Shown here: in pieces, positions 14,317-28,500 of the stretch
Position numbering within the stretch: the stretch's first letter is position 1
Layout: each line of letters begins with the position of its first letter
Source: Colletes latitarsis
Lineage: Eukaryota; Arthropoda; Insecta; Hymenoptera; Colletidae
Length of the DNA: 64,000 nucleotides
Assembly: GCF_051014445.1 (NCBI RefSeq)
Contig: NW_027488369.1
Location: 16,200,001 to 16,264,000, forward strand
Direction of reading: 5' to 3'
Notes under the pieces: generated by a model
The model's database searches: none
Seen by the model: the letters and a program-made list of their open reading frames with translations, nothing else
Told to the model about the DNA's origin: nothing
Made by a program: the position numbers and the translations under genes

Positions 14317-14393
14317 CCAGAGAAAGCCCAGGATCTATCCATCAAGTATGAGAAATATGCGAAAGAATGAGCCTGATGAGAGCAAATCCCAGA

Positions 14394-17300
14394 CCTAACC
14401 TAGACCTAACATGAATTATTCTCTAAAATATTGATCGAAACCAGGTTTAATTGAGTGTTTCAGTGTTGTACTTCATTACTACGTGATGCAATCCAGAAAA
14501 AGCCCAGGATCTAGCCGTCAAGTATGAGAAATATGCGAAAGAATGAGCCTGATGAGAGCAAATCCCAGACCTAATCTAGACCTAACATGAATTATTCTCT
14601 AAAATATTGATCAAAACCAGGTTTAATTGACTGTTTCAGTGTGGTACCACATTACTACCTGATCCAATCCAGAAATAGCCCAGGATCCGTTCAACAAGTA
14701 TGTGAGGAATGCGAAAGTATGAGTCTGATGAGTGAAAATCCCAGACCTAACCTAGACCTAACATGCGTTATCCTCTAAAATATTGATCCAAACCAGGTTT
14801 AATGGACTGTTTCAGTGTTGTACTCCATTACTACGTGATGCAATTCAGAAAAAGCCCAGGATCTGTTCAACAAGTATGTGAAAAACGCGAAAGTATGAGC
14901 CTGATGAGGGCAAATCCTAGACCTAACCCAGACCTAACATGAATTATTCTCTAAAATATTGATCGAAACCAGGTTTAATTGACTGTTTCAGTGTGGTCCC
15001 ACATTACTTCGTGATCCAAACCAGAAAAAACCCAGGATCCGTTCAACAAGTATGTGAAGAATGCGAAAGTATGAGCCTGATGAGTGAAAATCCCAGGCCT
15101 AACCTAGACCTAACATGCGTTATTCTCTAAAATATTGATCGAAACCTGGTTTGATCGACTGTTTCAGTGTGGTACCACATTACTATGTGATCCAAACCAG
15201 AAAATAACCCAGGATCTGTTCAAGGAGTATGTGAAGTGCGCGAAAGTATGAATCTGATGAGGTCAAATCCCAGACCTATCGCAGACCTAACTTGCGTTAT
15301 CCTCTAAAATATTCATCGAAACCAGGTTTAATCGACTGTTTCAGTGTGGTACCACATTACTACGTGATCCAAACCAGAAAAAACCCAGGATCCGTTCAAC
15401 AAGTATGTGGAGAATGCGAAAGTATGAGTCTGATGAGTGAAAATCCCAGACCTAACCTAGACCTAACATGCGTTATCCTCTAAAATATTGATCCAAACCA
15501 GGTTTAATGGACTGTTTCAGTGTGGTACCACACTACTACGTGATCCCAACCAGAAAAAACCCAGGATCTGTTCAACAAGTATGTGGAGAATGCGAAAGTA
15601 TGAGTCTGATGAGTGAAAATCCCTGGGCTAACCTAGACCTAACATGCGTTATCCTCTAAAATATTGATCGAAACCAGGTTTAATCGACTGTTTCAGTGTG
15701 GTACCACATTACTACGTGATCCAAACCAGAAAAAACCCAGGATCAGTTCAACAAGTATGTGAAGAATGCGAAAGTATGAGTCTGATGTGTGAAAATCCCA
15801 GGGCTAACCTAGACCTAACATGCGTTATCCACTAAAATATTGATCGAAACCAGGTTTAATCGACAGTTTCAGTGTGGTATCACACTACTACGTGATCCAA
15901 ACCAGACAAAACCCAGGATCTGTTCAACAAGAATGTGAAAAACGCGATACTGTGAGCCTGATGAGGGCAAATCTTAGACCTAACCCAGACCTAAGATGCG
16001 TTATCCTCTAAAATATTTATCCAGACCAGGTTTCATTGAATGTTTCAGTGTGGTACCACTTTACTACGTGATCCAATCCAGAAATAGCCCAGGATCTAGC
16101 CATGAAGTATGAGAAATATGCGAAAGTATGAGCCTGATGAGGGCAAATCCCAGACATATCCCAGACCTAACTTGCGTTGTCCTCTAAGATATTGATGGAA
16201 ACCAGGTTTAATTGTCTGTTTCAGTGTTGTACTTCATTACTACGTGATGCAATCCAGAAAAAGCCCAGGATCTAGCCATCAAGTATGAGAAATATGCGAA
16301 AGAATGAGCCTGATGAGAGCAAATCCCAGACCTAACCTAGACCTAACATGAATTATTCTCTAAAATATTTATCAAAACCAGGTTTAATTGACTGTTTCAG
16401 TGTGGTACCACATTACTACGTGATCCAATCCAGAAAAAGCCCAGGATCTAGCCATCAAGTATGAGAAATATGCGAAAGAATGAGCCTGATGAGAGCAAAT
16501 CCCAGACCGAACCTAGACCTAACTTGCGTTGTCCTCTAAAATAGTGACGGAAACCGGGTTTCATTGACTGTTTCAGTGTGGTACTACATTACTACGTGAT
16601 GCAATCCAGAAAAAGCCCAGGATCTAGCCATGAAGTATGAGAAATATGCGAAAGTAAGAGCCTGATGTGGGCAAATCCTAGACCTATCCCAGACCTAACT
16701 TGCGTTATCCTCTAAAATATTGATCGAAACCAGGTTTAATTGACTGTTTCAACGTGGTACCACACTACTTCGTGATCCAAACCAGTCAAAACCCAGGATC
16801 TGTTCAACAAGAATGTGAAAAACGCGAAACTGTGAGCCTGATGAGGGCAAATCTTAGACCTAACCCAGACCTAAGATGCGTTATCCTCTAAAATATTTAT
16901 CCAGACCAGGTTTCATTGAATGTTTCAGTGTGGTACCACTTTACTACGTGATCCAATCCAGAAATAGCCCAGGATCTAGCCATGAAGTATGAGAAATATG
17001 CGAAAGTGAGAGCCTGATGAGGGCAAATCCTAGACCTATCCCAGACCTAACTTGCGTTATCCTCTAAAATATTGATCGAAACCAGGTTTAATTGACTGTT
17101 TCAGCGTGGTACCACATTACTACGTGATACAATCCAGAAACAGCCCAGGATCTGTTCAACATGTATGAGAAATATGCGAAAGAAAGAGCCTGATGAGAGC
17201 AAATCCCAGACCTAACCTACACCTAACATGAATTATTCTCTAAAATATTGATCGAAACCAGGTTTAATTGACTGTTTCAGTGTGGTCCCACATTACTACG

Positions 17301-20300
17301 TGATCCAAACCAGAAAAAACCCAGGATCCGTTCAACAAGTATGTGAAGAATGCTAAAGTATGAGTCTGATGAGTGAAAATCCCAGGCCTAACCTAGCCAA
17401 ACATGCGTTATCCGCTAAAATATTGATCGAAACCTGGCTTAATCGACTGTTTCAGTGTGGTACCACATTAATATGTGATCCAAACCAGAAAATAACCCAG
17501 GATCTGTTCAAGGAGTATGTGAAGTGTGCGAAAGTATGAGTCTGATGAGGTCAAATCCCAGACCTATCCCAGACCTAACTTGCGTTATCCTCTAAAATTT
17601 TGATCGAAACCAGGTTTAATCGACTGTTTCAGTGTGGTACCACATTACTACGTGATCCAAACCAGAAAAAACCCAGGATCCGTTCAACAAGTATGTGAAG
17701 AATGCGAAAGTATGAGTCTGATGACTGAAAGTCCCAGACCTAACCTAGACCTAACATGCGTTATCCTCTAAAATATTGATCCAACCCAGGTTTAATGGAC
17801 TGTTTCAGTGTGGCACCACACTACTACGTGTTCCAAACCAGAAGAAACCCAGGATCTGTTCAACAAGTATGTGAAAAACGCGAAAGTATGAGCCTGATGA
17901 GGGCAAATCCCAGACATATCCCAGACCTAACTTGCGTTGTCCTCTAAGATATTGATGGAAACCAGATTTAATTGACTGTTTCAGTGTTGTACTTCATTAC
18001 TACGTGATGCAATCCAGAAAAAGCCCAGGATCTAGCCATCAAGTATGAGAAATATGCGAAAGAATGAGCCTGATGAGAGCAAATCCCAGACCTAACCTAG
18101 ACCTAACATGAATTATTCTCTAAAATATTGATCGAAACCAGGTTTAATTGACTGTTTCAGTGTGGTCCCACATTACTACGTGATCCAAACCAGAAAATAA
18201 CACAGGATCTGTTCAAGGAGTATGTGAAGTGTGCGAAAGTATGAGCCTGATGAGGTCAAATCCCAGACCTATGCCAGACCTAACTTGCGTTATCCTCCAA
18301 AATATTGATCGAAACCAGGTTTAAACGACTGTTTCAGTGTGGTACCACATTACTACGTGACCCAAACCAGAAAAAACCCACGATCTGTTCAACATATATG
18401 TGAAAGACGCGAAAGTATGAGCCTGATGAGGGCAAATCCCAGACCTATCCCAGACCAGACTTGCGTTATCCTCTAAAATATTGATCGAAACCAGGTTTAA
18501 TTGACCGTTTCAGTGTGGTACCTCATTACTACGTGATCCAAACCAGAAAAAACCCAGGATCCGTTCAACAAGTATGTGAAGAATGCGAAAGTATGAGTAT
18601 GATCAGTGAAAATCTCAGGCCTTACCTAGACCTAACTCGCGGTGTCCTCTAAAATAGTGATGGAAACCAGGTTTCATTGACTGTTTCAGTGTGGTACTAC
18701 ATTACTACGTGATGCAATCCAGAAAAAGCCCAGGATCTAGCCATCAAGTATGAGAAATATGCGAAAGTATGAGCCTGATGAGTGAAAATCCCCGGCCAAA
18801 CCTAGACCTAACATGCGTTGTCCTCTAAAATATTGATGGAAACCAGGTTTAATTGACTGTTTCAGTGTTGTACTTCATTACTACGTGATGCAATCCAGAG
18901 AAAGCCCAGGATCTATCCATCAAGTATGAGAAATATGCGAATGAATGAGCCTGATGAGAGCAAATCCCAGACCTAACCTAGACCTAACATGAATTATTCT
19001 CTAAAATAATGATCGAAACCAGGTATAATTGACTGTTTCAGTGTTGTACTTCATTGCTACGTGATGCAATCCAGAAAAAGCCCAGGATCTAGCCGACAAG
19101 TATGAGAAATATGCGAAAGAATGAGCCTGATGTGAGCAAATCCCAGACCTAACCTAGACTTAACATGAATTATTCTCTAAAATATTGATCAAAACCAGGT
19201 TTAATCGACTGTTTCAGTGTGGTACCACATTACTACGTGACCCAATCCAGAAATAGCCCAGGATCCGTTCAACAAGTATGTGAAGAATGCGAAAGTATGA
19301 GTCTGATGAGTGAAAATCCCAGACCTAACCTAGACCTAACATGCGTTATCCTCTAAAATATTGATCCAAACCAGGTTTAATGGACTGTTTCAGTGTGGTA
19401 CCACACTACTCCGTGATCCAAACCAGAAAAAACCCAGGATCTGTTCAACAAGTATGTGAAAAACGCGAAAGTATTAGCCTGATGAGGGCAAATCCCAGAC
19501 ATATCCCAGACCTAACTTGAGTTGTCCTCTAAGATATTGATGGAAACCAGGTTTAATTGACTGTTTCAGTGCTGTACTTCATTACTACGTGATGTAATCC
19601 AGAAAAAGCCCAGGATCTGTTCAACAAGTATGTGGAGAATGCGAAAGTATGAGTCTGATGAGTGAAAATCCCTGGGCTAACCTAGACCTAACATGCGTTA
19701 TCCTCAAAAATATTGATCGAAACCTGGTTTAATCGACTGTTTCACTGTGGTACCACATTACTATGTGATCCAAACCAGAAAATAACCCAGGATCTGTTCA
19801 AGGAGTATGTGAAGTGTGCGAAAGTATTAGTCTGATGAGGTCAAATCCCAGACCAATCCCAGACCTAACTTGCGTTATCCTCTAAAATATTGATCGAAAC
19901 TAGGTTTAATCGACTGTTTCAGTGTGGTACCACATTACTACGTGATCCAAACCAGAAAAAACCCAGGATCAGTTCAACAAGTATGAGAAGAATGCGAAAG
20001 TATGAGTCTGATGAGTGAAAATCCCAGGGCTAACCTAGACCTAACATGCGTTATCCACTAAAATATTGATCGAAACCAGGTTTAATCGACTGTTTCAGTG
20101 TGGTATCACATTACTACGTGATCCAAACCAGACAAAACCCAGGATCTGTTCAACAAGAATGTGAAAAACGCGAAACTGTGAGCCTGATGAGGGCAAATCT
20201 TAGACCTAACCCAGACCTAAGATGCGTTATCCTCTAAACTATTTATCCAGACCAGGTTTCATTGAATGTTTCAGTGTGGTACCACATTACTACGTGATCC

Positions 20301-21260
20301 AATCCAGAAATAGCCCAGGATCTAGCCATGAAGTATGAGAAATATGCGAAAGTATGAGCCTGATGAGGGCAAATCCCAGACATATCCCAGACCTAACTTG
20401 CGTTGTCCTCTAAGATATTGATGGAAACCAGGTTTAATTGACTGTTTCAGTGTTGTACTTCATTACTACGTGATGCAATCCAGAAAAAGCCCAGGATCTA
20501 GCCATCAAGTATGAGAAATATGCGAAAGAATGAGCCTGATGAGAGCAAATCCCAGACCTAACCTAGGCCTAACATGAATTATTCTCTAAAATATTGATCG
20601 AAACCAGGTTTAATTGACTGTTTCAGCGTGGTACCACACTACTTTGTGATCCAAACCAGTCAAAACCCAGGATCTGTTCAACAAGAATGTGAAAAACGCG
20701 AAACTGTGAGCCTGATGAGGGCAAATCTTAGACCTAACACAGACCTAAGATGCGTTATCCTCTAAAATATTTATCCAGACCAGGTTTCATTGAATGTTTC
20801 AGTGTGGTACCACTTTACAACGTGATCCAATCCAGAAATAGCCCAGGATCTAGCCATGAAGTATGAGAAATATGCGAAAGTGAGAGCCTGATGAGGGCAA
20901 ATCCTAGACCTATCCCAGACCTAACTACCGTTGTCCTCTAAAACATTGATCGAAACCAGGTTTAATTGACTGTTTCAGCGTGGTACCATATTTCTACGTG
21001 ATACAATCCAGAAGCAGCCCAGGATCTGTTCAACATGTATGAGAAATATGCGAAAGAAAGAGCCTGATGAGAGCAAATCCCAGACCTAACCTAGACCTAA
21101 CATGAATTATTCTCTTAGATATTGATCGAAACCAGGTTTAATGGACTGTTTCAGTGTGGTACCACATTACTGCGTGATCCAAACCAGAGAAAACCCAGGA
21201 TCCGTTCAACAAGTATGTGAAGAATGCGAAAGTATGAGTCTGATCAGTGAAAATCCCAGG
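14394..21260. repeat. 39-mer segmental unit (6,867 bp), copy 1
   Basis: This unit is followed immediately by its duplicate starting at 21261. Matching variants sit at an offset of 6,867 bp: the ATGAATTATTC variant at 14411 and 21278, the 15292 and 22159 monomers, and ATGCCAGACCTAACTT at 18271 and 25138. This copy carries no retrotransposon, so position 18271-18286 is a paralogous empty site for the LINE fragment found in copy 2. Confidence 0.88.
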
Positions 21261-24200
21261 CCTAACCTAGACCTAACATGAATTATTCTCTAAAATATTG
21301 ATCGAAACCAGGTTTAATTGAGTGTTTCAGTGTTGTACTTCATTACTACGTGATGCAATCCAGAAAAAGCCCAGGATCTAGCCGTCAAGTATGAGAAATA
21401 TGCGAAAGAATGAGCCTGATGAGAGCAAATCCCAGACCTAATCTAGACCTAACATGAATTATTCTCTAAAATATTGATCAAAACCAGGTTTAATTGACTG
21501 TTTCAGTGTGGTACCACATTACTACCTGATCCAATCCAGAAATAGCCCAGGATCCGTTCAACAAGTATGTGAGGAATGCGAAAGTATGAGTCTGATGAGT
21601 GAAAATCCCAGACCTAACCTAGACCTAACATGCGTTATCCTCTAAAATATTGATCCAAACCAGGTTTAATGGACTGTTTCAGTGTTGTACTCCATTACTA
21701 CGTGATGCAATTCAGAAAAAGCCCAGGATCTGTTCAACAAGTATGTGAAAAACGCGAAAGTATGAGCCTGATGAGGGCAAATCCTAGACCTAACCCAGAC
21801 CTAACATGAATTATTCTCTAAAATATTGATCGAAACCAGGTTTAATTGACTGTTTCAGTGTGGTCCCACATTACTTCGTAATCCAAACCAGAAAAAACCC
21901 AGGATCCGTTCAACAAGTATGTGAAGAATGCGAAAGTATGAGCCTGATGAGTGAAAATCCCAGGCCTAACCTAGACCTAACATGCGTTATTCTCTAAAAT
22001 ATTGATCGAAACCTGGTTTGATCGACTGTTTCAGTGTGGTACCACATTACTATGTGATCCAAACCAGGAAATAACCCAGGATCTGTTCAAGGAGTATGTG
22101 AAGTGCGCGAAAGTATGAATCTGATGAGGTCAAATCCCAGACCTATCGCAGACCTAACTTGCGTTATCCTCTAAAATATTCATCGAAACCAGGTTTAATC
22201 GACTGTTTCAGTGTGGTACCACATTACTACGTGATCCAAACCAGAAAAAACCCAGGATCCGTTCAACAAGTATGTGGAGAATGCGAAAGTATGAGTCTGA
22301 TGAGTGAAAATCCCAGACCTAACCTAGACCTAACATGCGTTATCCTCTAAAATATTGATCCAAACCAGGTTTAATGGACTGTTTCAGTGTGGTACCACAC
22401 TACTACGTGATCCCAACCAGAAAAAACCCAGGATCTGTTCAACAAGTATGTGGAGAATGCGAAAGTATGAGTCTGATGAGTGAAAATCCCTGGGCTAACC
22501 TAGACCTAACATGCGTTATCCTCTAAAATATTAATCGAAACCAGGTTTAATCGACTGTTTCAGTGTGGTACCACATTACTACGTGATCCAAACCAGAAAA
22601 AACCCAGGATCAGTTCAACAAGTATGTGAAGAATGCGAAAGTATGAGTCTGATGTGTGAAAATCCCAGGGCTAACCTAGACCTAACATGCGTTATCCACT
22701 AAAATATTGATCGAAACCAGGTTTAATCGACAGTTTCAGTGTGGTATCACACTACTACGTGATCCAAACCAGACAAAACCCAGGATCTGTTCAACAAGAA
22801 TGTGAAAAACGCGATACTGTGAGCCTGATGAGGGCAAATCTTAGACCTAACCCAGACCTAAGATGCGTTATCCTCTAAAATATTTATCCAGACCAGGTTT
22901 CATTGAATGTTTCAGTGTGGTACCACTTTACTACGTGATCCAATCCAGAAATAGCCCAGGATCTAGCCATGAAGTATGAGAAATATGCGAAAGTATGAGC
23001 CTGATGAGGGCAAATCCCAGACATATCCCAGACCTAACTTGCGTTGTCCTCTAAGATATTGATGGAAACCAGGTTTAATTGACTGTTTCAGTGTTGTACT
23101 TCATTACTACGTGATGCAATCCAGAAAAAGCCCAGGATCTAGCCATCAAGTATGAGAAATATGCGAAAGAATGAGCCTGATGAGAGCAAATCCCAGACCT
23201 AACCTAGACCTAACATGAATTATTCTCTAAAATATTTATCAAAACCAGGTTTAATTGACTGTTTCAGTGTGGTACCACATTACTACGTGATCCAATCCAG
23301 AAAAAGCCCAGGATCTAGCCATCAAGTATGAGAAATATGCGAAAGAATGAGCCTGATGAGAGCAAATCCCAGACCGAACCTAGACCTAACTTGCGTTGTC
23401 CTCTAAAATAGTGACGGAAACCGGGTTTCATTGACTGTTTCAGTGTGGTACTACATTACTACGTGATGCAATCCAGAAAAAGCCCAGGATCTAGCCATGA
23501 AGTATGAGAAATATGCGAAAGTAAGAGCCTGATGTGGGCAAATCCTAGACCTATCCCAGACCTTACTTGCGTTATCCTCTAAAATATTGATCGAAACCAG
23601 GTTTAATTGACTGTTTCAACGTGGTACCACACTACTTCGTGATCCAAACCAGTCAAAACCCAGGATCTGTTCAACAAGAATGTGAAAAACGCGAAACTGT
23701 GAGCCTGATGAGGGCAAATCTTAGACCTAACCCAGACCTAAGATGCGTTATCCTCTAAAATATTTATCCAGACCAGGTTTCATTGAATGTTTCAGTGTGG
23801 TACCACTTTACTACGTGATCCAATCCAGAAATAGCCCAGGATCTAGCCATGAAGTATGAGAAATATGCGAAAGTGAGAGCCTGATGAGGGCAAATCCTAG
23901 ACCTATCCCAGACCTAACTTGCGTTATCCTCTAAAATATTGATCGAAACCAGGTTTAATTGACTGTTTCAGCGTGGTACCACATTACTACGTGATACAAT
24001 CCAGAAACAGCCCAGGATCTGTTCAACATGTATGAGAAATATGCGAAAGAAAGAGCCTGATGAGAGCAAATCCCAGACCTAACCTACACCTAACATGAAT
24101 TATTCTCTAAAATATTGATCGAAACCAGGTTTAATTGACTGTTTCAGTGTGGTCCCACATTACTACGTGATCCAAACCAGAAAAAACCCAGGATCCGTTC

Positions 24201-25137
24201 AACAAGTATGTGAAGAATGCTAAAGTATGAGTCTGATGAGTGAAAATCCCAGGCCTAACCTAGCCAAACATGCGTTATCCGCTAAAATATTGATCGAAAC
24301 CTGGCTTAATCGACTGTTTCAGTGTGGTACCACATTAATATGTGATCCAAACCAGAAAATAACCCAGGATCTGTTCAAGGAGTATGTGAAGTGTGCGAAA
24401 GTATGAGTCTGATGAGGTCAAATCCCAGACCTATCCCAGACCTAACTTGCGTTATCCTCTAAAATTTTGATCGAAACCAGGTTTAATCGACTGTTTCAGT
24501 GTGGTCCCACATTACTACGTGATCCAAACCAGAAAAAACCCAGGATCCGTTCAACAAGTATGTGAAGAATGCGAAAGTATGAGTCTGATGAGTGAAAGTC
24601 CCAGACCTAACCTAGACCTAACATGCGTTATCCTCTAAAATATTGATCCAACCCAGGTTTAATGGACTGTTTCAGTGTGGCACCACACTACTACGTGTTC
24701 CAAACCAGAAGAAACCCAGGATCTGTTCAACAAGTATGTGAAAAACGCGAAAGTATGAGCCTGATGAGGGCAAATCCCAGACATATCCCAGACCTAACTT
24801 GCGTTGTCCTCTAAGATATTGATGGAAACCAGATTTAATTGACTGTTTCAGTGTTGTACTTCATTACTACGTGATGCAATCCAGAAAAAGCCCAGGATCT
24901 AGCCATCAAGTATGAGAAATATGCGAAAGAATGAGCCTGATGAGAGCAAATCCCAGACCTAACCTAGACCTAACATGAATTATTCTCTAAAATATTGATC
25001 GAAACCAGGTTTAATTGACTGTTTCAGTGTGGTCCCACATTACTACGTGATCCAAACCAGAAAATAACACAGGATCTGTTCAAGGAGTATGTGAAGTGTG
25101 CGAAAGTATGAGCCTGATGAGGTCAAATCCCAGACCT

Positions 25138-25153
25138 ATGCCAGACCTAACTT
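25138..25153. repeat. Target-site duplication, left copy (truncated LINE)
   Basis: ATGCCAGACCTAACTT is repeated exactly at 25576-25591 on the other side of the inserted DNA. The last two T bases are ambiguous with the poly(T) run. The duplicated satellite unit holds the same sequence once, uninterrupted, at 18271-18286. Confidence 0.92.
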
Positions 25154-25575
25154 TTTTTTTTTTTTTTTTTTTTGTCGTGGGGAAAATCTTCGAAAGACTC
25201 CCTCCCACCTCCTTGGGGAGAGGTGGGAGGGGTGTGTGGGATTCCCCGCGCCCGTTCAACGACAGGCGCGGGACCTACCCACTAAAAACCCCACGGTGAC
25301 CCTTCGGCACGCTTTGGGAGGATACCGGGAATCGCTCGAAGCATTCTTCCGGTATCCTCCCCGTGCCCGCGCTTTTGCGCCCATCCCCCGGGGGGACAAT
25401 CGGTCCCCCCAGTAGACACACTGCCTCATAGCGGCGGGACGGGGCCACTCCATCCCGCCGCTATCCGTCCCGGGGCCGCGTTTAGTGGCGGCTGCGAGCC
25501 CCAACTCGCAACCGCCCGCGACCCCGTTTCCACCCCTCGGCGGCCGGGCGTTCATGGCCGCACCAGACCGCCGAG
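25154..25575 (-). mobile_element. 5'-truncated R1-clade LINE copy (3'UTR plus poly(A) only)
   Basis: On the minus strand this reads as 402 nt of LINE 3'UTR (25575 down to 25174) followed by a poly(A) tail, seen on the plus strand as T at 25152-25173. The body aligns with 34976-35377 of the long element over 402 nt with no net indel. I count about four substitutions by eye, so identity is about 99%. It has no coding part of ORF1 or ORF2. The 5' truncation, 3' poly(A) and a 16-bp TSD are classical products of target-primed reverse transcription. Because it lies on the opposite strand, it forms a long inverted repeat with 34976-35377. Open frames in it (for example 25256-25555 on the minus strand) lie in the 3'UTR and are not taken as genes. 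Confidence 0.95.
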
Positions 25576-25591
25576 ATGCCAGACCTAACTT
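25576..25591. repeat. Target-site duplication, right copy (truncated LINE)
   Basis: Exact repeat of 25138-25153. The satellite continues directly with GCGTTATCCTC, so removing the insert plus one TSD restores a normal monomer. Confidence 0.92.
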
Positions 25592-28500
25592 GCGTTATCC
25601 TCTAAAATATTGATCGAAACCAGGTTTAAACGACTGTTTCAGTGTGGTACCACATTACTACGTGACCCAAACCAGAAAAAACCCACGATCTGTTCAACAT
25701 ATATGTGAAAGACGCGAAAGTATGAGCCTGATGAGGGCAAATCCCAGACCTATCCCAGACCAGACTTGCGTTATCCTCTAAAATATTGATCGAAACCAGG
25801 TTTAATTGACCGTTTCAGTGTGGTACCACATTACTACGTGATCCAAACCAGAAAATAACCCAGGATGTGTTCAAGGAGTATGTGAAGTGTGCGAAAGTAT
25901 GAGTATGATCAGTGAAAATCTCAGGCCTTACCTAGACCTAACTTGCGTTGTCCTCTAAAATAGTGATGGAAACCAGGTTTCATTGACTGTTTCAGTGTGG
26001 TACCACATTACTACGTGATCCAAACCAGAAAATAACCCAGGATGTGTTCAAGGAGTATGTGAAGTGTGCGAAAGTATGAGTCTGATGAGGTCAAATCCCA
26101 GACCTATCCCAGACCTAACTTGCGTTATCCTCTAAAATATTGATCGAAACCAGGTTTAAACGACTGTTTCAGTGTGGTACCACATTACTACGTGACACAA
26201 ACCAGAAAAAACCCACGATCTGTTCAACAAGTATGTGAAAAACGCGAAAGTATGAGCCTGATGAGGGCAAATCCTAGACCTAACCCAGACCTAACATGCG
26301 TTATCCTCTAAAATATTGATCGCAACCAGGTTTAATGGACTGTTTCAGTGTGGTACCACACTACTACGTGATGTAAACCAGAAAAAACCGAGGATCTGTT
26401 CAACAAGTATGTGAAAAACGCGAAAGTATGAGTCTGATGAGGTGAAATCCCAGACCTATCCCAGACGTAACTTGCGTTATCCTCTAAAATATTGATCGAA
26501 ACCAGGTTTAATCGACTGTTTCAGCGTGGTACCACATTACTATGTGATACAATCCAGAAACTGCCCAGGATCTAGCCATGAAGTATGAGAAATATGCGAA
26601 AGTATGAGCCTGATGAGTGAAAATCCCCGGCCAAACCTAGACCTAACATGCGTTGTCCTCTAAAATATTGATGGAAACCAGGTTTAATTGACTGTTTCAG
26701 TGTTGTACTTCATTACTACGTGATGCAATCCAGAGAAAGCCCAGGATCTATCCATCAAGTATGAGAAATATGCGAAAGAATGAGCCTGATGAGAGCAAAT
26801 CCCAGACCTAACCTAGACCTAACATGAATTATTCTCTAAAATATTGATCGAAACCAGGTATAATTGACTGTTTCAGTGTTGTACTTCATTACTACGTGAT
26901 GCAATCGAGAAAAAGCCCAGGATCTAGCCGACAAGTAGGAGAAATATGCGAAAGAATGAGCCTGATGTGAGCAAATCCCAGACCTAACCTAGACTTAACA
27001 TGAATTATTCTCTAAAATATTGATCAAAACCAGGTTTAATCGACTGTTTCAGTGTGGTACCACATTACTACGTGACCCAATCCAGAAATAGCCCAGGATC
27101 CGTTCAACAAGTATGTGAAGAATGCGAAAGTATGAGTCTGATGAGTGAAAATCCCAGACCTAACCTAGACCTAACATGCGTTATCCTCTAAAATATTGAT
27201 CCAAACCAGGTTTAATGGACTGTTTCAGTGTGGTACCACACTACTCCGTGATCCAAACCAGAAAAAACCCAGGATCTGTTCAACAAGTATGTGAAAAACG
27301 CGAAAGTATTAGCCTGATGAGGGCAAATCCCAGACATATCCCAGACCTAACTTGAGTTGTCCTCTAAGATATTGATGGAAACCAGGTTTAATTGACTGTT
27401 TCAGTGCTGTACTTCATTACTACGTGATGTAATCCAGAAAAAGCCCAGGATCTGTTCAACAAGTATGTGGAGAATGCGAAAGTATGAGTCTGATGAGTGA
27501 AAATCCCTGGGCTAACCTAGACCTAACATGCGTTATCCTCAAAAATATTGATCGAAACCTGGTTTAATCGACTGTTTCACTGTGGTACCACATTACTATG
27601 TGATCCAAACCAGAAAATAACCCAGGATCTGTTCAAGGAGTATGTGAAGTGTGCGAAAGTATTAGTCTGATGAGGTCAAATCCCAGACCAATCCCAGACC
27701 TAACTTGCGTTATCCTCTAAAATATTGATCGAAACTAGGTTTAATCGACTGTTTCAGTGTGGTACCACATTACTACGTGATCCAAACCAGAAAAAACCCA
27801 GGATCAGTTCAACAAGTATGAGAAGAATGCGAAAGTATGAGTCTGATGAGTGAAAATCCCAGGGCTAACCTAGACCTAACATGCGTTATCCACTAAAATA
27901 TTGATCGAAACCAGGTTTAATCGACTGTTTCAGTGTGGTATCACATTACTACGTGATCCAAACCAGACAAAACCCAGGATCTGTTCAACAAGAATGTGAA
28001 AAACGCGAAACTGTGAGCCTGATGAGGGCAAATCTTAGACCTAACCCAGACCTAAGATGCGTTATCCTCTAAACTATTTATCCAGACCAGGTTTCATTGA
28101 ATGTTTCAGTGTGGTACCACATTACTACGTGATCCAATCCAGAAATAGCCCAGGATCTAGCCATGAAGTATGAGAAATATGCGAAAGTATGAGCCTGATG
28201 AGGGCAAATCCCAGACATATCCCAGACCTAACTTGCGTTGTCCTCTAAGATATTGATGGAAACCAGGTTTAATTGACTGTTTCAGTGTTGTACTTCATTA
28301 CTACGTGATGCAATCCAGAAAAAGGCCAGGGTCTAGCCATCAAGTATGAGAAATATGCGAAAGAATGAGCCTGATGAGAGCAAATCCCAGACCTAACCTA
28401 GGCCTAACATGAATTATTCTCTAAAATATTGATCGAAACCAGGTTTAATTGACTGTTTCAGCGTGGTACCACACTACTTTGTGATCCAAACCAGTCAAAA

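Larger units (their letters stand above)
1..25137. repeat. 176-bp tandem satellite array, left block
   Basis: Head-to-tail monomers of about 176 bp, all in the same orientation, cover this block without a gene. Positions 9835-10010 are a representative monomer. Landmarks are ATGCGTTATCCTC at its start, CAGGTTTAATTGA, the palindrome GTGGTACCAC at about offset 55-64, ACTACGTGA, CCAGGATC, GAAAGTATGAG, and a terminal CCTAACCTAGACCTAAC. Monomer-to-monomer divergence is moderate, while copies at set multiples of 176 bp are nearly identical, which is the signature of higher-order repeats. Occasional short indels break the exact 176-bp spacing, for example about 4 bp missing near 17395. No coding role is supported. 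Short open frames of about 63 codons arise by chance and end 16 nt into the next monomer. Confidence 0.97.
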
